From NCBI RefSeq assembly GCF_001443605.1, contig NZ_CP013118.1, positions 1-64,000 of the forward strand: 64,000 nucleotides of DNA, in the 5' to 3' direction. Shown piece by piece: positions 53,553 to 62,676 of this stretch. The notes beneath the pieces were generated by a model, which saw nothing but the letters and a program-made list of their open reading frames with translations, did no database searches and was not told the origin of the DNA. The position numbers and the translations under genes are program-made. The DNA is from Salinivirga cyanobacteriivorans. Its GTDB lineage: Bacteria; Bacteroidota; Bacteroidia; Bacteroidales; Salinivirgaceae. Every line of letters starts with the position of its first letter. Position 1 is the stretch's first letter.

Positions 53553-55598
53553 ATGCGTTTAAACAAATATGTATTGTTTACCATATTTGCCTTTGCTGTA
53601 ATGCATAGTCAGCAATTGGTAGCTCAGGACACCCTTAAAGTAAACAAGACTAACAATAAGGTATTTATATCCGGAAAACCCTTTTACATACATATAGTAA
53701 AAAGAGGACAGACATTATACAGAATTGCTAAAGCCTACCATGTAACAGTGGAAGATATTGAAAAGGAAAATTTCAATATAAAAGCTGAAGGATTGTCAGT
53801 TGGCCAGCCTGTAAAAATTCCCATAGGAAAAGAAAAAACACCTTCCCCTGAAAAAACAGATATGCCGCGCATCCATGTGGTTGATTCGGGGGAAACAGCC
53901 TATTCGATTGCCAGAAACTACCATATTTCACTCAAAAATCTTTATTCGCTTAACCCTGGTGCTAAAGATGCGATTTACCGCGGACAAAAACTTTTTCTGC
54001 CCGAAAAACCCGACACCACCACAACAAAAGTTTTGCAGGATGCCGATTTCATATACCATATTATAAAGAAAGGCGAAACACTTTATTCCATTGCCCGTGC
54101 ATATGGTGTTAAAGCGCGTAAAATAAAGAGAGAAAACAACAATATTGACCCAAATGATTTGCAACCCGGCCAGGTAATTAAAATCCAAAAAGGTGAAATA
54201 AAATACACGGACCAAAAACCTACAGCCAAAAAGGAAAAATACTACTATCATAATGTTAAACCCGGCGAAACATTGTATTCAATTGCCATAAAATATGAAA
54301 CCACCGATACTAAAATAATTGAGCATAATCCACAACTGACCAGAAGAGAACTACTTTCGGGTGAATACATTAAATTGCCAAAAAATGAAATAACCCTACC
54401 CGATACCCTTCAATCTCAATCTGCCGGAATGGTAACTCAAACCTCAGACTCATTGCTGCAGGACACCTGCCAATGCCCGGTTGATGGCGGGAAAGACAGA
54501 ATGCAAGTTGCGTTAATGCTCCCGCTTTACAGCTTTACAAACGATACCATTAACCGCAACCTTACATATCAAAAAATATATAAACCCAGTCGTATATTTT
54601 TGGACTTTTATGAGGGTGTGTTGCTTGCAGTCGACGATATGAGTAAAAAGGGAATGAATATCGACCTGCATGTTTTTGATACAGAAAACGACACGCTAAA
54701 AGTTAAATCCATAACTGAAAGCTCACTTTTCCCCTATTTCGACCTAATTATAGGCCCGGTTTACAGCCAAAATTTACCTATTGTAGCCGAGAGAGCCAAA
54801 CTCTTTGATATTCCACTGGTTAGTCCGCTAAGTACAGAATCGGACTTTTTAAAAAACTATGTTAAAGGTTTCCAGGTAAGTCCAACCGAAAACATTCTGT
54901 ATAGAAAAACCATTGCTACTACAAAGGAATTTAAAGCCGATAATTACATCATCATTAAAAAAGGTAACCGACCTGAAGATGCATTTGTAAATGCATTTAA
55001 AGATGAGTTTTTCAGGGGTAAAACAGTTAATGAAATTGAACACCTTGGCTATGCCGAAATAACTTACTATGCAGGTGACGAAGAACTCAACCTTGATCCG
55101 TTTGTTGATAGTCTGCATAATTTTGTCATACTGCCATCATCCGACAAAGCATTTGTAAGTGACGTGGTTGCCAGGCTCAATACCCTAAGCGAAAACCACG
55201 ACATTACACTCTTCGGTCATCCCCGGATGATTAACTATGAGAACATTGATATACAGTTTTTCCATAATCTGAATACCCATATTTTTAATCTCAATTACAT
55301 AGATTATGAATCTGAGGCAGTGCTCGATTTTGTATATAAACACCGTAAGTTTTTTGAAAAAGAACCAGGCAAGTATGCATTTTACGGGTATGATATAAGT
55401 TATTACTTTATGCATGCCTATCAATTATTTGGCGGGCGGTTTTATTGTTGTTTCGACCAGTTTTACCCAGCTTTGCTACAGATGAATTTCAATTTTGAAC
55501 AGCAAAATCAGGGTAACGGTTTTATCAATGAAAAAATGCTGCTTTTAAATTTTCAACGGAACTATTTACTTCGCCCCGTAACAGAATCAAAACGATAG
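53553..55598 (+). CDS. LysM protein with periplasmic-binding-like domain
   Basis: A 681-residue exported protein. The signal peptide (about 1-24) is followed by four LysM peptidoglycan-binding repeats (about 45-90, 106-150, 167-212, 231-276), each with a GETLYSIA-like start. From about 315 a type I periplasmic-binding fold begins with MQVALMLPLY and includes FYEGVLLAVDDM, LIIGPVYSQN and IPLVSPLS. This pairing is common in Bacteroidota and recalls LpoA-like cell wall regulators; the ligand is unknown. The transporter gene starts 3 bp after its stop. Confidence 0.88.
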   Translation: MRLNKYVLFTIFAFAVMHSQQLVAQDTLKVNKTNNKVFISGKPFYIHIVKRGQTLYRIAKAYHVTVEDIEKENFNIKAEGLSVGQPVKIPIGKEKTPSPEKTDMPRIHVVDSGETAYSIARNYHISLKNLYSLNPGAKDAIYRGQKLFLPEKPDTTTTKVLQDADFIYHIIKKGETLYSIARAYGVKARKIKRENNNIDPNDLQPGQVIKIQKGEIKYTDQKPTAKKEKYYYHNVKPGETLYSIAIKYETTDTKIIEHNPQLTRRELLSGEYIKLPKNEITLPDTLQSQSAGMVTQTSDSLLQDTCQCPVDGGKDRMQVALMLPLYSFTNDTINRNLTYQKIYKPSRIFLDFYEGVLLAVDDMSKKGMNIDLHVFDTENDTLKVKSITESSLFPYFDLIIGPVYSQNLPIVAERAKLFDIPLVSPLSTESDFLKNYVKGFQVSPTENILYRKTIATTKEFKADNYIIIKKGNRPEDAFVNAFKDEFFRGKTVNEIEHLGYAEITYYAGDEELNLDPFVDSLHNFVILPSSDKAFVSDVVARLNTLSENHDITLFGHPRMINYENIDIQFFHNLNTHIFNLNYIDYESEAVLDFVYKHRKFFEKEPGKYAFYGYDISYYFMHAYQLFGGRFYCCFDQFYPALLQMNFNFEQQNQGNGFINEKMLLLNFQRNYLLRPVTESKR

Positions 55599-55601
55599 TA
55601 T

Positions 55602-57380
55602 ATGGATGTATTTGGCGGTACGCTGGTCATTATAGCTGTGCTTTTTATTCTATTAAGTCTTTATCTTGAATGGATTGGACCTGCCTATACATTTTTGGTA
55701 GCGGTTGTTTTTTTGGGTATTTTCGGCGTCCTTTCACCTTCTGAAATATTGGCCGGATTTGCCAACGAGCAACTGGCTGTTATTATACTGCTTATTTTGC
55801 TTGGCGACATCATCCGACGAACTTCAGTCATTGAAATTGCTTTTGAAAGAATTTTTAAAAGAGCCAATACTGTCTCGCGATTCCGGAATCGGATGATGAT
55901 AATGGTGGGGTTTTTCTCGGCCTTTTTAAATAATACACCCCTTGTCGCCATTATGATGCCATTTGTACACAATTGGTCGAAAAAACATAACGAATCACCT
56001 TCAAAGCTGCTCATCCCGCTTTCATATGCAGCCATTTTGGGTGGTTGTGCTACTTTGATTGGAACTTCTACCAACCTTATTGTAAGTGGATTTGTACAGG
56101 ATCAAAGCATTGTTCCCAACCTGGAGCCACTCAATATGTTCGATTTTGCCTATGTGGGTGTTCCTATGCTCATACTTGGTTACCTTTACCTGGCGCTATT
56201 CAGCGATAAATTACTGCCATGGAATAAAGATGCTTTATCGGATATTTCCCGTTCATCAAGAAAATTCATTCTTGAGGCCCAAATTCGGCCCAAATCTCAC
56301 CTGATTAATAAACCATTGCATCAGTCGGGACTAATTGGAATTGAAGGGCTGTTTTTATTTGAAATTATTCGCGACAAACAAACCATCAAGGTAAGTGATG
56401 AAGGACTTATATTGAAAGAAAACGACATGCTGCGATTTGCAGCAGAGTCAAACAATGTGGCTGACCTGTTAAGCGACACCAGCGGCCTGACTTTCCCCAA
56501 AGTTGGGATGCTCAAGCACAAAAGTAAAACCGAGTTGGTTGAAGTTGTTGTATCACATAATTCCACACTCATCTCCAAAGAGGTACAACAGATCAATTTC
56601 AGAGCTAAATTTAATGGTGCGCTTATTGCTATACACCGAAATGGTGAACGTTTAACAGGAGTTATTGATGATGAAAAACTGCGCGCAGGCGATGTCCTTC
56701 TTTTGCTTGTAGATGACCTGTTTGAAGAACGCATCACTTATAGTTCTGATGTGTACTACATTTCACAAATCAAGGAAGTACGCAGATTAGGTGTCTTCCG
56801 CACTACCCTGTTACTAGGCGGCACACTTGTAGCTATTATGCTTTCGGCATTTCGTATTATTCCATTGTTTATGGGGATAATGGTGTTATTACTTATTCTT
56901 TTACCTTTAAAAATTACCAGCCCTAAAGATCTGCATAAAAGCATAGATTATGACCTGATTCTGATTATAGCCCTGGCCATTGCACTTGGAAATGCAATGC
57001 TCAAAACAGGTGTCGCCGATATGGTGGCAAATATCTTTATTGAGGCTTTCCTGCCATGGGGGCATGTTGCACTGCTTGCAGGTATATATTTTGTAACATC
57101 GATTTTAGCTGCCTATATTACCAATAAAGCTGCTGTTGCACTGATCTTCCCCATTTCATTGTCGCTGGCAGCCAATCTGGACCTCAATCCTATGCCTTTC
57201 ATACTCGTTGTGGCTTTTGCTGCAGCTGCAAATTTCATAACCCCGCATGGTTACCAAACAAACCTCATGGTTTATGGTCCGGGGCGCTATACTTTCAGGA
57301 ATTTCTTCCGAATAGGTTTTCCCCTTACGCTAATTTATATGGCTGGCACCATTGCTATTTTAAGTCTTATGTATTTTTAG
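55602..57380 (+). CDS. SLC13-type membrane transporter with TrkA-C domains
   Basis: A 592-residue inner-membrane permease of the divalent-anion:sodium symporter group. Five or six N-terminal membrane segments include the family motif FLNNTPLVAIMMPF and LGGCATLIGTSTNLIVSG. A cytoplasmic insert (about 205-385) holds two TrkA-C-like domains (GLFLFEIIRDKQTIKVSDEG and GALIAIHRNGERLTGVIDDE). The C-terminal half repeats the motif as AAYITNKAAVALIFP. The anion, such as sulfate or dicarboxylate, cannot be told from sequence. It is likely co-transcribed with the LysM gene. Confidence 0.9.
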   Translation: MDVFGGTLVIIAVLFILLSLYLEWIGPAYTFLVAVVFLGIFGVLSPSEILAGFANEQLAVIILLILLGDIIRRTSVIEIAFERIFKRANTVSRFRNRMMIMVGFFSAFLNNTPLVAIMMPFVHNWSKKHNESPSKLLIPLSYAAILGGCATLIGTSTNLIVSGFVQDQSIVPNLEPLNMFDFAYVGVPMLILGYLYLALFSDKLLPWNKDALSDISRSSRKFILEAQIRPKSHLINKPLHQSGLIGIEGLFLFEIIRDKQTIKVSDEGLILKENDMLRFAAESNNVADLLSDTSGLTFPKVGMLKHKSKTELVEVVVSHNSTLISKEVQQINFRAKFNGALIAIHRNGERLTGVIDDEKLRAGDVLLLLVDDLFEERITYSSDVYYISQIKEVRRLGVFRTTLLLGGTLVAIMLSAFRIIPLFMGIMVLLLILLPLKITSPKDLHKSIDYDLILIIALAIALGNAMLKTGVADMVANIFIEAFLPWGHVALLAGIYFVTSILAAYITNKAAVALIFPISLSLAANLDLNPMPFILVVAFAAAANFITPHGYQTNLMVYGPGRYTFRNFFRIGFPLTLIYMAGTIAILSLMYF

Positions 57381-57393
57381 CGCAGGTTTTGTT

Positions 57394-58494
57394 TTATCCT
57401 TCATTTTTTTTCAAGGATGGTAAAAAAGTCAGAATTAAAAGTACCGTCCATGGAAGAAACACAAAATTAAAAGGTTGTAAGCCCGCCACTATAAATCGTG
57501 TGGTTAAAGCTAAAATGACGAAATACCCAAAGAGTTGAAATATTGTTTTATTGTTTCTTACCTGGTTTACAAAGAGCAATATGTATAACGGATTCATCCA
57601 CAATAGATTACAGTTATTCAGAAACTCTGCATGCTCCGAAAAGAACTGAAGTCCCAAAATTAAAATGCCTGGCAATGCAGTAAGCACCCACATAACTTTA
57701 ACGAAAAGTTCCTTAGATATAAACAGCCACACCATTACAAGCAGCAAATAAAAAACAATAATGTAAAACCACCCCCGGGTATTAGTCTGCTTTGAAAGGC
57801 TAACCACATTTACGCGCTTTTTTACAACCGGCCTGCCATTGGATATTAATGTATCGATACCCTCCATTAGCTTATATGGCAAAGCCATTGCTTGTAGCTG
57901 GTCCAATTCCCGGTCAAGCTTAGTCCCGGTAATTAAGTCAATGCCGGCCCTTAAAGCAGGTTTTTTGCTGAGGTAATGCTCCAGTATTTGCCTGAAGGTT
58001 ATACCTGCAGGTTTTTGGGTTAATGATATTTTTTTTTCTAAAGCCTCAATTATCAGGTCGCGAACCTCTGTTGTGCAGTTTTTATCCATAAAATGGTAAA
58101 AATAATAGCGGTTTTCAGGACGGTACAAAAACCGGAGTGTATCAACCAGCTGTTTTTTCTGTGCTGTGGGCATATCAATTTCCTGCTCTACAACCGATCG
58201 GCCGTGAGAACTGTATTTTGCAAGAAATTCCAGGTAGGAATGAATACCCAGGCGGTATTTTAATCTCCCCTGTAGAAATTTCATGTAAAAATTTGGCGTA
58301 TCAAAATCAAATTGACCGAAGTTATAAACCAAATCATCGCCGGTTTGCCGGTTATGAACTCTTAAGGCCGTATGCCCAAAGGCACTGTACAACTCATCGC
58401 CCGCCGAGCAGGTCAATACGCTTATTTTTATTTTATCGTTGGCCCAGGCATTTAGTGATAAAAACAGGAATATGACCAACAGAAATCGTTGCAT
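57394..58494 (-). CDS. DUF4105 membrane protein
   Basis: A 366-residue protein with a signal peptide (about 1-18) and a periplasmic DUF4105 domain (about 20-200). The domain shows TCSAGDELYSAFGHTALRV, YNFGQFDFDTPNFY and YHFMDKNCTTEVRD; the conserved His and Cys suggest a papain-like or NlpC-like catalytic site, which is inference. Four or five membrane segments follow to the C-terminus. It converges with the SLC13-type gene with a 13-bp gap. Confidence 0.87.
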   Translation of the reverse strand: MQRFLLVIFLFLSLNAWANDKIKISVLTCSAGDELYSAFGHTALRVHNRQTGDDLVYNFGQFDFDTPNFYMKFLQGRLKYRLGIHSYLEFLAKYSSHGRSVVEQEIDMPTAQKKQLVDTLRFLYRPENRYYFYHFMDKNCTTEVRDLIIEALEKKISLTQKPAGITFRQILEHYLSKKPALRAGIDLITGTKLDRELDQLQAMALPYKLMEGIDTLISNGRPVVKKRVNVVSLSKQTNTRGWFYIIVFYLLLVMVWLFISKELFVKVMWVLTALPGILILGLQFFSEHAEFLNNCNLLWMNPLYILLFVNQVRNNKTIFQLFGYFVILALTTRFIVAGLQPFNFVFLPWTVLLILTFLPSLKKNEG

Positions 58495-58580
58495 TTGGTA
58501 AAGGAATTATTGTCAGTTGCAAAATTGCACAATAAAAGTAAAAAAACAGCTATATGGTGCGCTTTTCTTAAACTTGACAA

Positions 58581-61500
58581 CTAGTTTTCTTTAACTACCA
58601 CACTGTATAAAACCGGAACTACCACAAGTGTTAAAAATGTAGATATAAGCAATCCTCCAATGATGGTCCATCCCATTGGTGCCCATAAGTCACCGCCTTG
58701 TAAGGTCAGAGGTAATAGTCCGCCGGCAGTGGTCAGTGTGGTCAGAATAATGGGTGTAAACCTGGTTTCGCCTGATATGCGCAATGCTTCAAATTTTGAA
58801 TAACCCTCCTTTCGCAGCCAGTTTGTATAATCCACCAGTATTATTGCATTGTTTATGACAATTCCGACAAGACTCGTAAGACCAATAAATGCTGTAAATG
58901 AGAAGGTATTGCCTGTAATCATCAATGCATAGACTGAGCCGATCATAGCCAGGGGAATAGTGGCAAAAATAATCAATGGCTGTGTATATGACTTGAATTG
59001 TAGCACCAACACGGCAAAAATCATGAGAATCGCAATAAGCACGGCGCGCTGCATACCTCCGAAGCTCTCCTTGCGACTTTCGAGTTCACCCCCAATATAG
59101 TAATCATAACCATCAGGGAAATTATAACTTTTCAGTCTGGCAATAACCGGTTCAAGTGCATCATCGAGGCTGGCTCCTTTTTCCAGGTCTGCCGTCAGAA
59201 GGGCGGTTCTCTCGTAATTAAACCGCCTGATTTCATTTGGTGCTTTTTGAAATTTTATTGAGGCCAGTTGATGCAGCGGAACAGCATATCCGGCCATTGA
59301 TTTAACGTATACCTTCCTGAAATCATCAGGACTAAATTCATCACCCTGGGGCATGCGAAGTGTAATTGGATACTCCTCTCCTTTTTCATCGCGGAATTGA
59401 TCGACCTGCATACCTGCAACGGCAGTGCGCACTGCTTTGTCGATTGCATGAACAGGGACTCCATACATGTTGGCTTTGTCGCGGTTAATATCTACCAGTA
59501 AATCGGTACGCACCTTTGAAAGAGAATTGTCCAAATTTATTACGCCTGGTTGGCTGGCGAGCAAATTTTCGAATGTCTTTGAAATTTTACGCAATCGCTC
59601 CAGTTCATTGCCTTTAATGTACACCATTATGGGGGCATCGACAGGTGGACTCTGTTCAAATTCTTTTATCTCAATGCGGGCATCAGTGTACTTATCAAAT
59701 AAACCACGAAGACGATCCACAAGGGCATCAAATTTATCCACGTCATAGGATTCCAACTGAACAAAGACCTCACCAAAGCTTTTTTGATAGTTTTTAGACA
59801 GTACATTGTAATAAATCCGAGGATTGCCGTGGCCGATATTGCTGGCATAAAATTTAACATCGGGAATAGTATCAAGTACGGTTTCTATGTGCGTTACCAC
59901 TTCACTCGTATGCTCCAGGCTACTTCCTTGCGGAAGGTGTGCTCGCACCAAAAATTGTCCTTTCTCTGCCTTGGGAAAAAAACTTATACCTAAATACAAA
60001 TAAGCCATCAACATGGTAATAGAAAAAACACCAATTGCGCCCCAAATTACAAGCCACCTGTGCTTTAATGCAAAAACAATAGTGTCGCGGTAACTGTGCT
60101 CCACCAGGTAGTTTAATAAGCGTTTGATGCCCTTCGCCTGTTTACCATCATTTTTGGTTGTTGGTTTACTCCTGTTTTTAAAAAAACGACTGGCTAATAG
60201 AGGTGTGAGTGTTAAGGCCAATAATAGCGAAACAGATAATGTTAAAATAATGGTCACCGGCATACTCCTGATAAAAACACCAGCCTTGTCGGGCATGGCT
60301 ATGATCGGCACAAAAGCCAATACCGTAGTGAGCGTAGCCGTAATAACGGGCCATCCGATTTCTGCAGCAGCAAGCACAGCAGCCTTAGCCGGTTTATTAC
60401 CCTGATCAATGTAGCGATTAATACCTTCGGTCATTACAATGGAGTTATCGACCAGCAATCCAAGTGCAATTACCAATCCTGCAATTGTCATCTGCTGCAT
60501 GGCAAAACCTGATATGTCAACCCCGAACAGGCCAATAATGATAGAGAGCGGAATGGCAATAATGACCAGAAAGGCTGACCGCACACCAAGCGCAAGAAAG
60601 ATTAAAATCCCCACCAGGGCAATGCCCTGAAACAGGTTACCCTGAAAGTTAGAAATCTTGTTTTCAACCTCACGTGATTGTTTAAACACCTGATTTAATT
60701 CAATATTGGCACCAATCTGACTGTCAATTTTTTGTAAAACCCGGTCTACCTCTTTAGTGGTTTCAAAAACATTGCGCCCTTCTTTTTGGTATATGGCCAC
60801 GAAAACTGATTTGGTACCCTTGAAACGAGCTTTATATTTTTCATCTTCATCCCCCATTCGTATGGTTGCCACATCTTTGAGGCGAATTAAATACCCATTT
60901 TTTGCATGCACAACCGTAGCTGCTATTTGGTCCAAATTGGTGTAAGCACCACTTGTTTTAACTCCAAAACTACGTTTACCCAGCTTCACTGAGCCACCTG
61001 GAATATTAGCATTGTTGCTCTTTATGGCTTTTTCCACACGATCGATACCCAGGTTCAAAACGCCCATTTTTTCCATATCGAGCTCTACAATAACCTCTTG
61101 TTCAGGAGCAGCAAGTACTTCTACTTTGCGTATAGCTGATAATTTTTTAACAGCATCTTGAATTTTTTCGGCTTTCGTGCGCAATACATGATAAGGCAGA
61201 CTATCTGCAGTAAGGGCTAATTGCATTAAAACCTGATCTGAAACCCGCCATTTTAAGGTTTCCAGGCTGTATAAATCATCAGGCAAAACTTCCCGCACGC
61301 TATTTATCTCCTGCACTACCTTGTTGTATTTTTCATCGGTATCTACACCAAAATAAAATTCCACATTAACCACCACAAGTCCATCACGAATAGAGGTAGA
61401 AACCCGCTTGATATCTTCAAGTTCGCTAATGGCATCTTCAATGGGCTGTGCAATAAGCTGCTCAAGATCAACCGGATTGGCTCCCGGATAAATAGCAAAA

Positions 61501-61640
61501 ACTGTTGCTGCAGGTACCGTTATTTGTGGATTTTCAGTACGTGGCATGTTCAGAAATGAATTCATGCCAACTACAAACAATAGCAGAAAAATAATGGTAG
61601 CAAATTTATGGTGCTTAAGTACAAGCGATGTAATGCCCAT
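58581..61640 (-). CDS. RND efflux transporter, inner membrane subunit
   Basis: A 1,019-residue proton-driven RND pump of the AcrB/HAE1-like class. Twelve membrane segments and two large periplasmic loops follow the usual plan. TM4 carries GLLVDNSIVMTEG with Asp398-Asn399, where AcrB has Asp-Asp; Asp-Asn also occurs in other RND pumps. The last half contains GLTSLVGIVINNAIILVDY. It is the third gene of an outer membrane-adaptor-pump operon, 4 bp after the adaptor. The exported compound is unknown. Confidence 0.95.
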   Translation of the reverse strand: MGITSLVLKHHKFATIIFLLLFVVGMNSFLNMPRTENPQITVPAATVFAIYPGANPVDLEQLIAQPIEDAISELEDIKRVSTSIRDGLVVVNVEFYFGVDTDEKYNKVVQEINSVREVLPDDLYSLETLKWRVSDQVLMQLALTADSLPYHVLRTKAEKIQDAVKKLSAIRKVEVLAAPEQEVIVELDMEKMGVLNLGIDRVEKAIKSNNANIPGGSVKLGKRSFGVKTSGAYTNLDQIAATVVHAKNGYLIRLKDVATIRMGDEDEKYKARFKGTKSVFVAIYQKEGRNVFETTKEVDRVLQKIDSQIGANIELNQVFKQSREVENKISNFQGNLFQGIALVGILIFLALGVRSAFLVIIAIPLSIIIGLFGVDISGFAMQQMTIAGLVIALGLLVDNSIVMTEGINRYIDQGNKPAKAAVLAAAEIGWPVITATLTTVLAFVPIIAMPDKAGVFIRSMPVTIILTLSVSLLLALTLTPLLASRFFKNRSKPTTKNDGKQAKGIKRLLNYLVEHSYRDTIVFALKHRWLVIWGAIGVFSITMLMAYLYLGISFFPKAEKGQFLVRAHLPQGSSLEHTSEVVTHIETVLDTIPDVKFYASNIGHGNPRIYYNVLSKNYQKSFGEVFVQLESYDVDKFDALVDRLRGLFDKYTDARIEIKEFEQSPPVDAPIMVYIKGNELERLRKISKTFENLLASQPGVINLDNSLSKVRTDLLVDINRDKANMYGVPVHAIDKAVRTAVAGMQVDQFRDEKGEEYPITLRMPQGDEFSPDDFRKVYVKSMAGYAVPLHQLASIKFQKAPNEIRRFNYERTALLTADLEKGASLDDALEPVIARLKSYNFPDGYDYYIGGELESRKESFGGMQRAVLIAILMIFAVLVLQFKSYTQPLIIFATIPLAMIGSVYALMITGNTFSFTAFIGLTSLVGIVINNAIILVDYTNWLRKEGYSKFEALRISGETRFTPIILTTLTTAGGLLPLTLQGGDLWAPMGWTIIGGLLISTFLTLVVVPVLYSVVVKEN

Positions 61641-61644
61641 ATTT

Positions 61645-62676
61645 TCAGTTCTTTTGAATGATTTTTACTTGCTGGCCTGTCGAAACAAAGCTTTTGCCAC
61701 TTGTAATAACTTTTTCTCCATTTTTTAAACCTTTCTGTACGTAAACATTAGCGTGGTCCACACGTACAATTTCTATTTTACGCCGTTGGGCTTTAGCTTG
61801 TTCTACGACAAACACATACCCCTCATTTCCACTGGCTTCTACCAGTGCATCGACAGGTACTTTAATGTACTGTCGTGTTGTTTTTGGATAAATTTCAACC
61901 CGCGTAATCATACCTGTAGTTATTGACAAACTGTTTTTTTCAAAAATTAGCTTTACGCGATACGTACCAGTATATTTTTCAGGTAATGGATTGATTTGTT
62001 CTATATGTGCATTAAAAGACTTACCCGGGTGCGCATCCATTGTAACAACAGCGCTGTCGCCTTTTTTAATTTGCACCCACTCACGATCTGTTACCTGGGC
62101 TACTACACGATATTTCCTGCCGGTTGTACCAAGTACAATAACCGGATACCCGGCACCAACCATTTCGCCGGGTTGGGCCAGTTGCTTTAAAACAGTTGCT
62201 GATGCGGGTGCTTTAATGGTAGCGTGTTTTTGATTAAAGCGGGCCATTTGCAAATCGGCACGCGCTGCTTCCAGGGCAGTTTTTACATTTTGCCATTGTT
62301 CAAGTGTGGCCACACTATCTTTATACAAATTATTTACACGTTCAAAATCACGATTTGCTTTATCAACGGCGAGTTTGGCTTGTTTTACCCTGGAGGCTAT
62401 TTCAACCGTGTTCAAACTGGCTAGTGTTTGGTTTTTAGCTACCTGCTCTCCGGGTTCAACGTTTATCTGATCAATGATCCCCCCTATTTTAAAGCTCAAT
62501 TTAAGGTTTTTGTCTGCTTCTATGGTGCCAACTGTGTGAATGGGCCATTGCCTGGTAACCCGCTCCACAGCTTCAACGGCCACTTCAGGGTTTGTCGATT
62601 CCTTTTTGCCGGGGTTATCGATCTGGCAACTTGCCAAAACCATTAATACAATTATAATAAATGGACTATTTTTCAT
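61645..62676 (-). CDS. RND efflux periplasmic adaptor lipoprotein
   Basis: A 343-residue membrane fusion protein linking the RND pump to the TolC-like channel. The lipobox VLASC places Cys17 as the lipid-anchored first mature residue. A short lipoyl half, a coiled-coil hairpin (about 90-150, VKQAKLAVDKANRDFERVNN), a second lipoyl half and beta-barrel domains follow, with VTMDAHPGKSFNAHIEQINP typical of the family. Its start overlaps the upstream TolC-like gene by 11 bp and the pump starts 4 bp after it. Confidence 0.94.
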   Translation of the reverse strand: MKNSPFIIIVLMVLASCQIDNPGKKESTNPEVAVEAVERVTRQWPIHTVGTIEADKNLKLSFKIGGIIDQINVEPGEQVAKNQTLASLNTVEIASRVKQAKLAVDKANRDFERVNNLYKDSVATLEQWQNVKTALEAARADLQMARFNQKHATIKAPASATVLKQLAQPGEMVGAGYPVIVLGTTGRKYRVVAQVTDREWVQIKKGDSAVVTMDAHPGKSFNAHIEQINPLPEKYTGTYRVKLIFEKNSLSITTGMITRVEIYPKTTRQYIKVPVDALVEASGNEGYVFVVEQAKAQRRKIEIVRVDHANVYVQKGLKNGEKVITSGKSFVSTGQQVKIIQKN